8,085 nt of DNA, taken from the NCBI GenBank assembly GCA_023425615.1, contig JAFACJ010000154.1:1-8085 (forward strand). The letters are read 5' to 3'. Source of the stretch: Actinomycetes bacterium (GTDB lineage Bacteria; Actinomycetota; Actinomycetes; Streptosporangiales; Streptosporangiaceae). A program made the translations under genes and the position numbers. Below the pieces are notes generated by a model. That model did no database searches and had not been told where the DNA came from. It saw nothing but the letters and a program-made list of their open reading frames with translations. Below are positions 1 to 6,716 of this stretch, piece by piece. Numbering within the stretch: position 1 is the first letter of the stretch; the number at the start of each line of letters is the position of its first letter.

Positions 1-1
1 G

Positions 2-241
2 TCCGGGTCTCCGCCGGCCGCGGCCCCGGTCGCCAGTCCCGAGCCGCTGGTGGCGTTGCCGCCAGTCAGGCCGCGGGAGGTGCCGGAGACCCTGGAGCCG
101 AAGCTGAGCATGACCGGCGGTCAGGGCCCGGCCGAGGACGGCGGCAGGAGCTGGCTGGCCGTGCTGGCCGTCGCCCTGGTCGGGGAGGTGGGTTTGTTGT
201 GGTTCGCCACCGCGCTCGCCCTGTGGCGGAGGCGGGTCTGA
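2..241 (+). CDS. C-terminal fragment of a membrane-anchored, probably extracytoplasmic protein (5' end outside window)
   Basis: The reading frame is open from base 2 to the TGA at 239-241, so this is the last ~79 residues of a longer protein; a GTG at 50 is in frame but nothing marks it as the true start. In order, the visible part has a Pro/Ala/Val-rich stretch typical of a wall-spanning linker, the pentapeptide LSMTG (bases 104-118), a short Gly/Glu/Asp spacer, one hydrophobic helix beginning WLAVLAVALVGEVGLLWF, and the tail RRRV. A helix followed by basic residues at the extreme C-terminus fits a type I anchor with the bulk of the protein outside. LSMTG fits the LxxTG outline of a sortase signal, but the second residue is neither P nor A, so sortase anchoring is only possible. 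The family cannot be named from this fragment. The next gene starts 163 nt downstream and probably has its own promoter. Confidence 0.6.
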   Translation, partial: SGSPPAAAPVASPEPLVALPPVRPREVPETLEPKLSMTGGQGPAEDGGRSWLAVLAVALVGEVGLLWFATALALWRRRV

Positions 242-264
242 AGGAGACCGAGGTAAGGCGGGCG

Positions 265-318
265 GGTCCGGATAGGGACATGCCGGGGTTGTCACCTCAC
301 TAACAAAAGGTCCGGATA
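265..318 (+). repeat. Exact 10-bp direct repeat GGTCCGGATA upstream of the lipid operon
   Basis: GGTCCGGATA occurs at 265-274 and again at 309-318, 44 bp apart start to start, close to four helical turns. Each copy contains the palindrome TCCGGA. The second copy runs into the palindrome ACGTACGT (318-325). The pair brackets the best promoter candidate of the leader, so a regulator site is plausible. No known operator consensus is recognised. Confidence 0.4.
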
Positions 319-319
319 C
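289..319 (+). promoter_or_regulatory. Weak candidate sigma-70-type promoter for the FAAL-MmpL-esterase operon
   Basis: TTGTCA at 289-294 resembles a -35 box and GGATAC at 314-319 resembles an actinomycete -10 box, separated by 19 bp, one or two more than optimal. The region (about 296-310) is locally AT-richer than its flanks. Transcription would start near 326, giving a leader of roughly 80 nt before the ATG at 405. The call rests on sequence resemblance and position alone. Confidence 0.25.
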
Positions 320-404
320 GTACGTCTCGTCGGTGAGTGACCCGGTGAGTCGGGGTTCCGGTAGCCTCACGAGGTCATACCCACGCCCTCTTCTGGAGTC
401 CTTC

Positions 405-2186
405 ATGGCATTGGGTTCACTGCTCCCCGATCTCAACCTCCGGCCTCTGGTGGAGTCGTTTGCAGAGCACGCCGTGACCAAGCCCGACGCCAAGGCCTTC
501 ACCTTCGTTGACTACTCCAGCGACCGGGACGGGGCCAAGCACACCCTGACCTGGGGCCAGGCCTGGCGCAGGACCCAGGCGATGGCCGCCGCGCTGCGCC
601 AGATCGCCGAACCCGGCGAGCGGGTCGCGCTGCTGCTGCCGCAGAGCCTGGAGTACCTCATCGCGATGGCGGGGGCGTTCGCCTCGAAGGTCGTGGCGGT
701 CCCGCTGTTCTCCCCCGACCTGCCCGGCAACGCCGACCGGTTGATCCGCGCCTACTCCGACGCCGAGCCCGCCGTCATCGTGACGCTGAGCTCCGCGCTC
801 CCCTACGTCGAGAAGTTCCTCGACGAGCACGAGGTGCCGCGCCCGCGCGGGATCCTGCCCGCCGACGAGCTCGACCCGTCCCTCGGCGAGGGCTGGGAAC
901 TGCCCGAGCTGTCCCCGGACGACCTCGCCTACCTGCAGTACACGTCCGGGTCGACCAGCAGCCCGGCCGGCGTCGAGATCACCCACGGCGGCTTCGCCGC
1001 CAACGCCCGCCAGCTGTGGCGCTCCTGGGACCCGCCGGAGATCGAGACCTGCGAGGCGGTCACCTGGCTGCCGCTCTTCCACGACATGGGCCTGATCACC
1101 GCGCTGGCGCTGCCGCTGGTGCACGGCAACCACGTCGTCATGGCCGACCCGATGTCGTTCCTCATGCGCCCGATCCGCTGGATGCGGCTGCTGTCGGAGT
1201 GCCCGAACGTCTACACCGCGGGCCCGAACTTCGCCTACGACTACGTGGCGGGCCAGGCCAACGACAAGAGCCTGGCCGGCCTCGACCTCAGCGGCGTCAA
1301 CGTGTGCCTGAACGGCGCCGAACCGGTCAGGCCGTCCACCCTGAAGGCGTTCACCGAGGCGTTCGCCACGGTCGGGCTGCGGCCCGGTGTGCTGCGCCCC
1401 GCCTACGGGCTGGCCGAGGCCACCGTCTTCGTGTCGGGGAGCTTCGTCACCAACCCCGACCCGATGCGCCCGGCCAAGACCCTCGGCGTCGACCGCGAGG
1501 CGCTCACCCAGGGGCGGATCGTCAAGTCCGAGGCCGAGAGCGCACAGCACCTGGTGTCGTGCGGCGCTCCGCAGGGCCAGCTCGTGGCGATCGTCGACCC
1601 CGAGACCCGGCGCGAGCGTCACGACGGCTCCGTCGGTGAGATCTGGGTGCACGGGCCGAACGTCGGCCGCGGCTACTGGGGCGACGCCGAGCGCAGCGCC
1701 GCGACGTTCGGCGCGGTCATCGAGGACGCCGAGGGCGTCCCGGCCGGCGGCTGGATGCGCACCGGCGACTTCGGCGTCGCCTTCGAGGGCGAGCTGTATG
1801 TGACGGGCCGCATCAAGGACCTGATCATCATCGACGGGCGCAACCACTACCCGCAGGACATCGAGGTCACCACCGAGGAGGCCAGCGGCGCGATCCGCCC
1901 CGACTACGTGGCGGCCTTCGCCATCCCCGGCGAGGCGACCGAGCGGCTGGTCGTGGTCGCCGAACGCAACCGCAGGGTGCCGGTCGCCAGGCTGGACCTG
2001 ACGGAGGTGGAGCGCGCCGTGCGGGCCAGGGTCAACCAGGTGCACGAGATGAGCATCCACGAGTTCGTGCTGATCGAGCCGGGCTCGCTGTCGCGGACGT
2101 CCAGCGGGAAGGTCGCCCGCGCCGCGACGAGAACGCGGTACCTGGAAGGCGACCTGGTGCGCACCGCCGACCGCCTCACGCGCTGA
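405..2186 (+). CDS. Fatty acyl-AMP ligase, FadD32-like (FAAL)
   Basis: Adenylates a long-chain fatty acid with ATP in the cytoplasm; FAALs pass the acyl group to an acyl-carrier protein rather than to CoA. The protein has 593 residues from the ATG at 405, which has GGAG at 395-398, six bases upstream; an in-frame GTG at 333 lacks a ribosome site. Adenylate-forming motifs appear in order: YTSGST (179-184, phosphate loop), NGAEP (303-307), YGLAEAT (from 334), TGDFG (D455, ribose-binding Asp), GRIKDLIIIDGRNHYPQDIE (from 468, hinge) and SSGK with the C-domain catalytic Lys569. Between about 345 and 395 lies an insertion with GVDREALTQGR and a following VSCG stretch. This resembles the FAAL-specific segment of mycobacterial FadD32 and argues against a CoA ligase. 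It is first gene of the operon; the MmpL gene starts 16 nt after its stop. The family is certain, the FAAL subtype very likely; the acyl substrate and carrier protein are unknown, and no ACP or PKS is in the window. Confidence 0.93.
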   Translation: MALGSLLPDLNLRPLVESFAEHAVTKPDAKAFTFVDYSSDRDGAKHTLTWGQAWRRTQAMAAALRQIAEPGERVALLLPQSLEYLIAMAGAFASKVVAVPLFSPDLPGNADRLIRAYSDAEPAVIVTLSSALPYVEKFLDEHEVPRPRGILPADELDPSLGEGWELPELSPDDLAYLQYTSGSTSSPAGVEITHGGFAANARQLWRSWDPPEIETCEAVTWLPLFHDMGLITALALPLVHGNHVVMADPMSFLMRPIRWMRLLSECPNVYTAGPNFAYDYVAGQANDKSLAGLDLSGVNVCLNGAEPVRPSTLKAFTEAFATVGLRPGVLRPAYGLAEATVFVSGSFVTNPDPMRPAKTLGVDREALTQGRIVKSEAESAQHLVSCGAPQGQLVAIVDPETRRERHDGSVGEIWVHGPNVGRGYWGDAERSAATFGAVIEDAEGVPAGGWMRTGDFGVAFEGELYVTGRIKDLIIIDGRNHYPQDIEVTTEEASGAIRPDYVAAFAIPGEATERLVVVAERNRRVPVARLDLTEVERAVRARVNQVHEMSIHEFVLIEPGSLSRTSSGKVARAATRTRYLEGDLVRTADRLTR

Positions 2187-2202
2187 CCCGGGGGAGAAGA
2201 CC

Positions 2203-4698
2203 ATGTACGGCTGGGGTCGTTTCGTCCACCGGTTCCGCTGGCTCGTGCTGGTGCTCTCGACGCTGGTGACGTTCGGCGCCGGTTACTGGGGCCTTGGCGT
2301 ACTCCAGCCCGGCGTGCTCAAGCAGGGCGGTTTCGAGGACCCGCACGCCGACTCCACCTATGTCTACAAGCAGGCGGCCAGCGCGTGGGGCAGTTCCAGC
2401 CCGGACGTGATGCTGGTCTACCGCAGCGACCAGTACAAGGTCACCGACCCCGAGTTCATGCAGTCGGTGCTGTTCAGCGTGGCGCGGCTGCCCAAGGAGC
2501 ACGTCAAGGAGATCTTCTCCTACTGGCACATTCCCGGGAACACCAAGGAAGCCAGAGACGGCCGCAAGAACATGGTCTCCCACGACGGGCACAGCACGTT
2601 CGTGGCGCTGTTCGTGCAGACCGATCCGGACCCGGCCAAGGTGGACACGGTCAAGGCCGCGCACTACGAGGCGATCAAGGACAGCTTCGCGGCGCCGGGG
2701 ATGTCGGTGAAGATCAGCGGTGCCATTCCGATCGGCACCGACTTCCTCACCCAGATGACCGAGGACATCGCGCACGCCGAGTTCATCTCGTTGCCGCTGG
2801 TGCTCATCATCGGCCTGATGGTCTTCGGGAGCGTCGCGGCGGCACTGCAACCGGTGCTCGTCGGTGTCCTCTCCATCCTCGGCGCGCTGGGCGTCCTGCA
2901 TCTGATCACCATGGTGACCGATGTCTCCAATCTGGCGATATCGCTGGTCACCATGCTCTCGGCGGGTCTGGCGATCGACTACTCGCTCTTTGTCATCAGT
3001 CGATATAGGGAGGAACTGGCCAAGGGTCGAGATCGCCCGACGGCCATGGGCGTCACCATGGCCACCGCCGGCCGCACCGTGATGTTCTCCGCCGTCACGG
3101 TCGCGATGTCCATGGCCGGCCTCCTGCTGTTCCCGCAGGTCTTCTTGAAGTCGATCGGCCTGGTCGGCATCGCCGTCATCTTCGTCGCCATGCTCATCAC
3201 CGTGGTGGTGCTCCCGGCGCTGCTCTCGATCCTCGGGCCGCGCATCGAGTTCGGGCAGATGCCCTGGCGCAAGCGGGCGGCGCGCAAGCCCAAGCGCGAA
3301 GAGGACGGTATGTGGTACCGCCTCGGCCACAGCGTGATGAAGCGCCCGATCCTCTACTTCCTCGGCACCAGCGCGATCCTCGTCGTGCTCGTCCTGCCGT
3401 TCGCACGTGTCCAGTTCGGCGTCTCCGACATCCGCTCGCTGCCGGAGAACATGGAGACCCGCAAGACCGTCGAGATCATCCAGAACGACTTCTCCTCCGG
3501 CGTCATGGACCCCATCGACGTCCTGCTCGAAGGAGAGTTGATCCCCAAGAACTTCAAGCCAGGTGAGGACGAGCTACCGCAGAACCTGGCGAAGTTCCGC
3601 GACCAGGTCGCCGAGATGCCGGGCGTCGTCGCCGCCACCTACACCAACGAGAGCACCCAGGCGGGCCTCGTGAAGATGCAGGTGACCTACAAGGGCGAGG
3701 CGCACAGCGCGCAGACCCAGGACCTGATCAGACAGCTCAGGGCACTGGACGAGCCGGGCAAGCGCCCGGAGGCGATCAACCACATCAGCGTCGGCGGCAG
3801 CACGGCCAGCCAGATGGACCTCATGGACAGCCTGGCCGAGGCGCTGCCCAAGACCGCGCTCTTCGTCGCGGTCGCCATCTTCCTGCTGCTGTTCGCCGCC
3901 TTCGGCTCGATCGCGCTGCCGCTGAAGGCGATCATCATGAACCTGCTGTCGATCGGCTCGTCGTTCGGCGCGATGGTCTGGGCGTTCCAGGACGGGCATC
4001 TGTCGGGGCTGCTGGGCTTCACCGTCACCGGCAGCATCGACGCCAACGCGATCATCCTGGTCCTGGCCATCATCTTCGGCCTGTCGATGGACTACGAGGT
4101 GTTCCTGCTCAGCCGGATCCGGGAGGAGTGGGACCACACCCATGACAACCGGGCGGCGGTGGCGCGCGGCCTCCAGCAGACCGGTGGCATCATCACCAGC
4201 GCCGCCGTCCTGCTCATCGTCGTGGTCGCGGCGTTCTCCACCGCGAAGATCACCACGGTGCAGGTGCTGGGCGTCGGCCTGCTGGTCGCGGTGGTCGTGG
4301 ACGCGACGCTGGTGCGGTCGCTGCTGGTCCCGGCCACGATGCGCTTCCTCGGCGCCGCCAACTGGTGGCTGCCGGGGCCGCTGAAGGCGCTGCACGCCGC
4401 CATCGACCTGCGCGAGGTGCACGACATCGACGTCGAGGGCGAGGCGGCCGGGCGGCGGGGCGACGCGGCGGCGCGGGACGGCGCGGTGACGCGGGACGGG
4501 TCCGGGGCGCTGAAGGGGGAGGAGCCGGGGCCCGGTACGTTCCGCCGCGCCGTGGCACCGGTACGCGGGGGTTATGTCTGGAACGGTGATTCTCGTCCTG
4601 GAACGTCGGGACGCACCAAGGTGAGGCGTGAGATCGTGCCCAACCCGGACGGGGTGGGCTGGCGCTGGCGCGAAGTGAGGGATGAGTATGCGAACTGA
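2203..4698 (+). CDS. MMPL-family RND lipid transporter (MmpL3-like)
   Basis: Proton-driven exporter of a lipid or lipid conjugate across the cytoplasmic membrane. At 831 residues it shows the full two-fold RND layout: helix 1 at ~13-35, an outside domain to ~190, helices 2-6 at ~192-345, a basic cytoplasmic loop (RKRAARKPKREE, ~356-367), helix 7 at ~381-400, a second outside domain to ~548, helices 8-12 at ~551-710, and a ~110-residue cytoplasmic tail. The Asp-Tyr pairs that form the proton relay in MmpL3 are both present, in IDYSLF (D259-Y260, helix 4) and MDYEVF (D630-Y631, helix 10), so it should be active. The tail is charged and Gly/Arg/Asp-rich, then ends in a more ordered, Trp-containing segment. 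GGGGAGAAG precedes the ATG, and the gene follows the ligase by 16 nt. Its end overlaps the first esterase by 11 nt. A rare-codon cluster follows helix 4 (see findings). Cargo is inferred from neighbours to be an acyl lipid. Confidence 0.93.
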   Translation: MYGWGRFVHRFRWLVLVLSTLVTFGAGYWGLGVLQPGVLKQGGFEDPHADSTYVYKQAASAWGSSSPDVMLVYRSDQYKVTDPEFMQSVLFSVARLPKEHVKEIFSYWHIPGNTKEARDGRKNMVSHDGHSTFVALFVQTDPDPAKVDTVKAAHYEAIKDSFAAPGMSVKISGAIPIGTDFLTQMTEDIAHAEFISLPLVLIIGLMVFGSVAAALQPVLVGVLSILGALGVLHLITMVTDVSNLAISLVTMLSAGLAIDYSLFVISRYREELAKGRDRPTAMGVTMATAGRTVMFSAVTVAMSMAGLLLFPQVFLKSIGLVGIAVIFVAMLITVVVLPALLSILGPRIEFGQMPWRKRAARKPKREEDGMWYRLGHSVMKRPILYFLGTSAILVVLVLPFARVQFGVSDIRSLPENMETRKTVEIIQNDFSSGVMDPIDVLLEGELIPKNFKPGEDELPQNLAKFRDQVAEMPGVVAATYTNESTQAGLVKMQVTYKGEAHSAQTQDLIRQLRALDEPGKRPEAINHISVGGSTASQMDLMDSLAEALPKTALFVAVAIFLLLFAAFGSIALPLKAIIMNLLSIGSSFGAMVWAFQDGHLSGLLGFTVTGSIDANAIILVLAIIFGLSMDYEVFLLSRIREEWDHTHDNRAAVARGLQQTGGIITSAAVLLIVVVAAFSTAKITTVQVLGVGLLVAVVVDATLVRSLLVPATMRFLGAANWWLPGPLKALHAAIDLREVHDIDVEGEAAGRRGDAAARDGAVTRDGSGALKGEEPGPGTFRRAVAPVRGGYVWNGDSRPGTSGRTKVRREIVPNPDGVGWRWREVRDEYAN

Positions 4699-5701
4699 GC
4701 ACCTGCTGCGTCTGGGCGTGGGAGCCGCGGCCTCCGCGCTGCTGGTCGGCCTCCTGCCGGGCGCCGCGAGCGCCGCGCCCAAGCTGAAGTTCAAGGCGGC
4801 GTCCGACGGCGCGAAGATCATCGACTACAAGTGGGTCGACAAGAACAAGCGGCAGATGGACATCACCATCAAGTCGCCGGCGCTGCCGGGCGTCAACCCC
4901 AAGGTCCGGCTCCTGCTGCCGAAGAAGTGGTCGATGACGTCCAAGAAGACGTGGCCGATCGTGTACCTCCTGCACGGAGGCCACGACAACTACCTCTCCT
5001 GGACGAAGAACACCTCGATCGAGTCGACGGCCGCCAAGTACGACGTCATCGTGGCGATGCCCGAGGGCGCCAACGGCTCGTACACCAACTGGTACAACTA
5101 CGGGAAGTACGGCTCGCCCAAATGGGAGACCTTCCACATGACGGAGGTCTACCAGCTCATGGACCGCAACTTCCGGACGAACAAGTCACGTGCCGTGATG
5201 GGCAACTCCTCCGGCGGCATGGGCGCGATGGGCTACGCCGGCCGCTACCCCGGCCGGTTCAAGTACGCGGCATCGCTGAGCGGCCTGCTGCATCTGCGCG
5301 CCCCGTTCATCCCGCAGTTCCTCCGCGAGATCAACTCCGGGAACGGCCAGGACCCCGACGCCATCTGGGGCCGCTACCCGGTCGACGCGGAGAACTGGAA
5401 GCTGCACAACCCCTATGACGTGGCGGCGGGCCTGAAGGGCACCAAGGTCTTCTTCTCCTCCGGCCTGGACGGCGTGGCGGGAGAGGGCGACCCGCAGGTG
5501 GACCCGTGGGACATCGGCCTGATCTCCGAGAAGTGGACCGGTTACACCAACCAGTACTTCAAGCGGAAGCTCGACGGCCTGAAGATCCCCTACACCGCGC
5601 ACCTGTACGCCAAGGGCCGCCACAACTGGCCGGCGTGGCGCAGGGAGACCAAGTTCGTCTGGCCGAAGATCATGAAGACGATCGGCGCGAAGCAGTACTG
5701 A
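4688..5701 (+). CDS. Secreted antigen-85-like / esterase D fold acyltransferase or esterase, copy 1
   Basis: Exported alpha/beta-hydrolase of the esterase D/antigen 85 family (PF00756 type), expected to hydrolyse or transfer an acyl group outside the membrane. The ATG at 4688 gives 337 residues and has GAGGG at 4677-4681, six bases upstream; the in-frame ATG at 4682 would have that site touching the start, so 4688 is preferred. A Sec signal peptide (RTEHLLRL, hydrophobic core, GAASA/AP) ends near residue 30. Motifs: VYLLHGG (oxyanion region), MPEGANGSYTNWYNYG, nucleophile Ser174 in GNSSGG, Glu281 in LISEKW and His312 in RHNWPAW. The Glu and the HxWxxW pattern match antigen 85 (HSWEYW) better than true esterase D, which uses Asp. 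The mature chain is Lys-rich (about 30), suggesting attachment to an anionic wall polymer. It overlaps the MmpL gene by 11 nt, so translation is probably coupled. Mycolyltransferase activity itself is not implied; the acceptor is unknown. Confidence 0.88.
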   Translation: MRTEHLLRLGVGAAASALLVGLLPGAASAAPKLKFKAASDGAKIIDYKWVDKNKRQMDITIKSPALPGVNPKVRLLLPKKWSMTSKKTWPIVYLLHGGHDNYLSWTKNTSIESTAAKYDVIVAMPEGANGSYTNWYNYGKYGSPKWETFHMTEVYQLMDRNFRTNKSRAVMGNSSGGMGAMGYAGRYPGRFKYAASLSGLLHLRAPFIPQFLREINSGNGQDPDAIWGRYPVDAENWKLHNPYDVAAGLKGTKVFFSSGLDGVAGEGDPQVDPWDIGLISEKWTGYTNQYFKRKLDGLKIPYTAHLYAKGRHNWPAWRRETKFVWPKIMKTIGAKQY

Positions 5702-5707
5702 CAGATC

Positions 5708-6688
5708 ATGCGCAGCTCCCGCCTCCTGCTCTCCGCCGCTCTCTCGGCGACCCTGGCACTCACCCTCGCCCCCGCCCCCGCCGCCCAGGCGGCCGCCTTC
5801 AAGAAGGCGGACAACGGCAGTTCGATCGTCTCCTACAAGTGGCTGACGAAGAACAAGCGCCGACTCGACATCTCCGTGAAGTCCGTGGGGCTCGGCACGA
5901 CCCAGAAGGTCCGCCTACTGCTGCCCAAGGGCTGGAAGAAGAACACGAAGAAGACCTGGCCCGTCGTCTACCTCCTGCACGGAGGCCGCGCCGGGTACCA
6001 GTCCTGGACGCGTGACTCGAACATCGCGCAGATCGCCGCCAAGTGGAACGTCATCATCGTCATGCCCGAGGGCGCCAACGGCTCGTACACCAACTGGTAC
6101 AACTACGGGAACTACGGCATCCCCGAGTGGGAGACCTTCCACATGACGGAGGTCTTCCAGCTCATGAACCGCAACTTCCACACCGGTTCGCGCCGCGCCG
6201 TGCTCGGCAACTCCTCCGGAGGCCAGGGCGCCATGACGTACGCCGCCCGCTACAAGGGGCGCTTCAAGTACGCGGCGTCCCTCAGCGGAGTCCTGTCCCT
6301 CCTGTCCCCGGGCGTCCCCGAGGCGCTGAAGGAGGTGAACGCCGGAAGCGGCAACGGCGACATCAACGCCATCTACGGAGACCCGGAGAAGGACCGCGCC
6401 AACTGGCTGGCCCATGACCCCTTCTCCCTGGCCGAGAACCTCCGCGGCACCAAGCTCTACTTCACCTCCGGCACCGGCGCCCCCATCCCCACCGACATCG
6501 CGTACTTCTCCGAGTACATCGTCGGCATGACGAACAACGACTTCAGGAAGCGCCTCAACACCCTGAAGATCCCCTACAAGGCCCACATCTATACCGGGGG
6601 CACTCACGCCTGGCCGTACTGGAAGCGCGAACTGAAGACGGCCTGGCCCACGGTGATGAAGACCATCAAGGCCAAGAAGACCGGCTGA
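5708..6688 (+). CDS. Secreted antigen-85-like / esterase D fold acyltransferase or esterase, copy 2 (tandem paralogue)
   Basis: Paralogue of the preceding gene, identical at more than half of aligned positions by eye, starting 6 nt after its stop. It has 326 residues with a signal peptide (MRSSRLLLSAALSATLALTL, then APAPAAQA/AA, ~29 residues). The triad is intact: Ser169 in GNSSGG, Glu269 in YFSEYI and His300 in THAWPYW; THAWPYW is even closer to the HSWEYW of antigen 85. The block MPEGANGSYTNWYNYG and the later WETFHMTEV are shared with copy 1, the former at nucleotide level over exactly 50 bases. The copies differ most in the segment around residues 195-265, where substrate-binding loops lie in this fold, so they may act on different acceptors. 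No good ribosome site lies in the 6-nt gap (CAGATC), which suggests translational coupling to copy 1. It is the last gene of the operon; the next gene is convergent, 3 nt away. Confidence 0.88.
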   Translation: MRSSRLLLSAALSATLALTLAPAPAAQAAAFKKADNGSSIVSYKWLTKNKRRLDISVKSVGLGTTQKVRLLLPKGWKKNTKKTWPVVYLLHGGRAGYQSWTRDSNIAQIAAKWNVIIVMPEGANGSYTNWYNYGNYGIPEWETFHMTEVFQLMNRNFHTGSRRAVLGNSSGGQGAMTYAARYKGRFKYAASLSGVLSLLSPGVPEALKEVNAGSGNGDINAIYGDPEKDRANWLAHDPFSLAENLRGTKLYFTSGTGAPIPTDIAYFSEYIVGMTNNDFRKRLNTLKIPYKAHIYTGGTHAWPYWKRELKTAWPTVMKTIKAKKTG

Positions 6689-6716
6689 CCGTCAGAACCG
6701 GAGCCCCTGGAGCTCC
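6681..6716. terminator. Palindromic GC-rich junction carrying both convergent stop codons; possible bidirectional terminator
   Basis: CTGAC-C-GTCAG at 6685-6695 is an 11-bp palindrome flanked by CCGG on each side (6681-6684 and 6698-6701). It contains the TGA of esterase copy 2 (6686-6688) and, on the other strand, the TGA of the kinase-fold gene (6692-6694). A second small stem, GGAGC (6700-6704) with GCTCC (6712-6716), lies just inside the latter gene. There is no T-tract, so it would be an atypical intrinsic terminator at best, but there is no other space for one between the convergent genes. Confidence 0.3.

Noticed and set aside
235..249. Stem GGTCT-GAAGG-AGACC over the first gene's stop codon as a terminator
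   Set aside because: Only five pairs and no T-tract; too weak to call.
333..404. Upstream GTG (333) as start of the FAAL
   Set aside because: No ribosome site precedes it and the extra 24 residues are not adenylation-domain-like, while ATG 405 has GGAG at proper spacing.
417..2204. Minus-strand open frame of 595 codons opposite the FAAL gene
   Set aside because: Low-complexity Gly/Arg/His/Val composition and exact antisense position to a certain ligase; explained by codon bias.
2176..3330. Long minus-strand open frame (384 codons) opposite the MmpL gene
   Set aside because: Its translation is His/Asp/Arg/Gly-biased without recognisable domains, and it is antisense to a gene with clear family motifs; such frames are normal in GC-rich DNA.
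4682..4687. ATG 4682 as start of esterase copy 1
   Set aside because: The GAGGG would directly abut the start; ATG 4688 has six-base spacing. Both give the same mature protein.
3574..4821. Minus-strand open frame of 415 codons opposite the end of the MmpL gene
   Set aside because: Arg/Asp/His-rich, no motif, antisense to conserved transmembrane helices.
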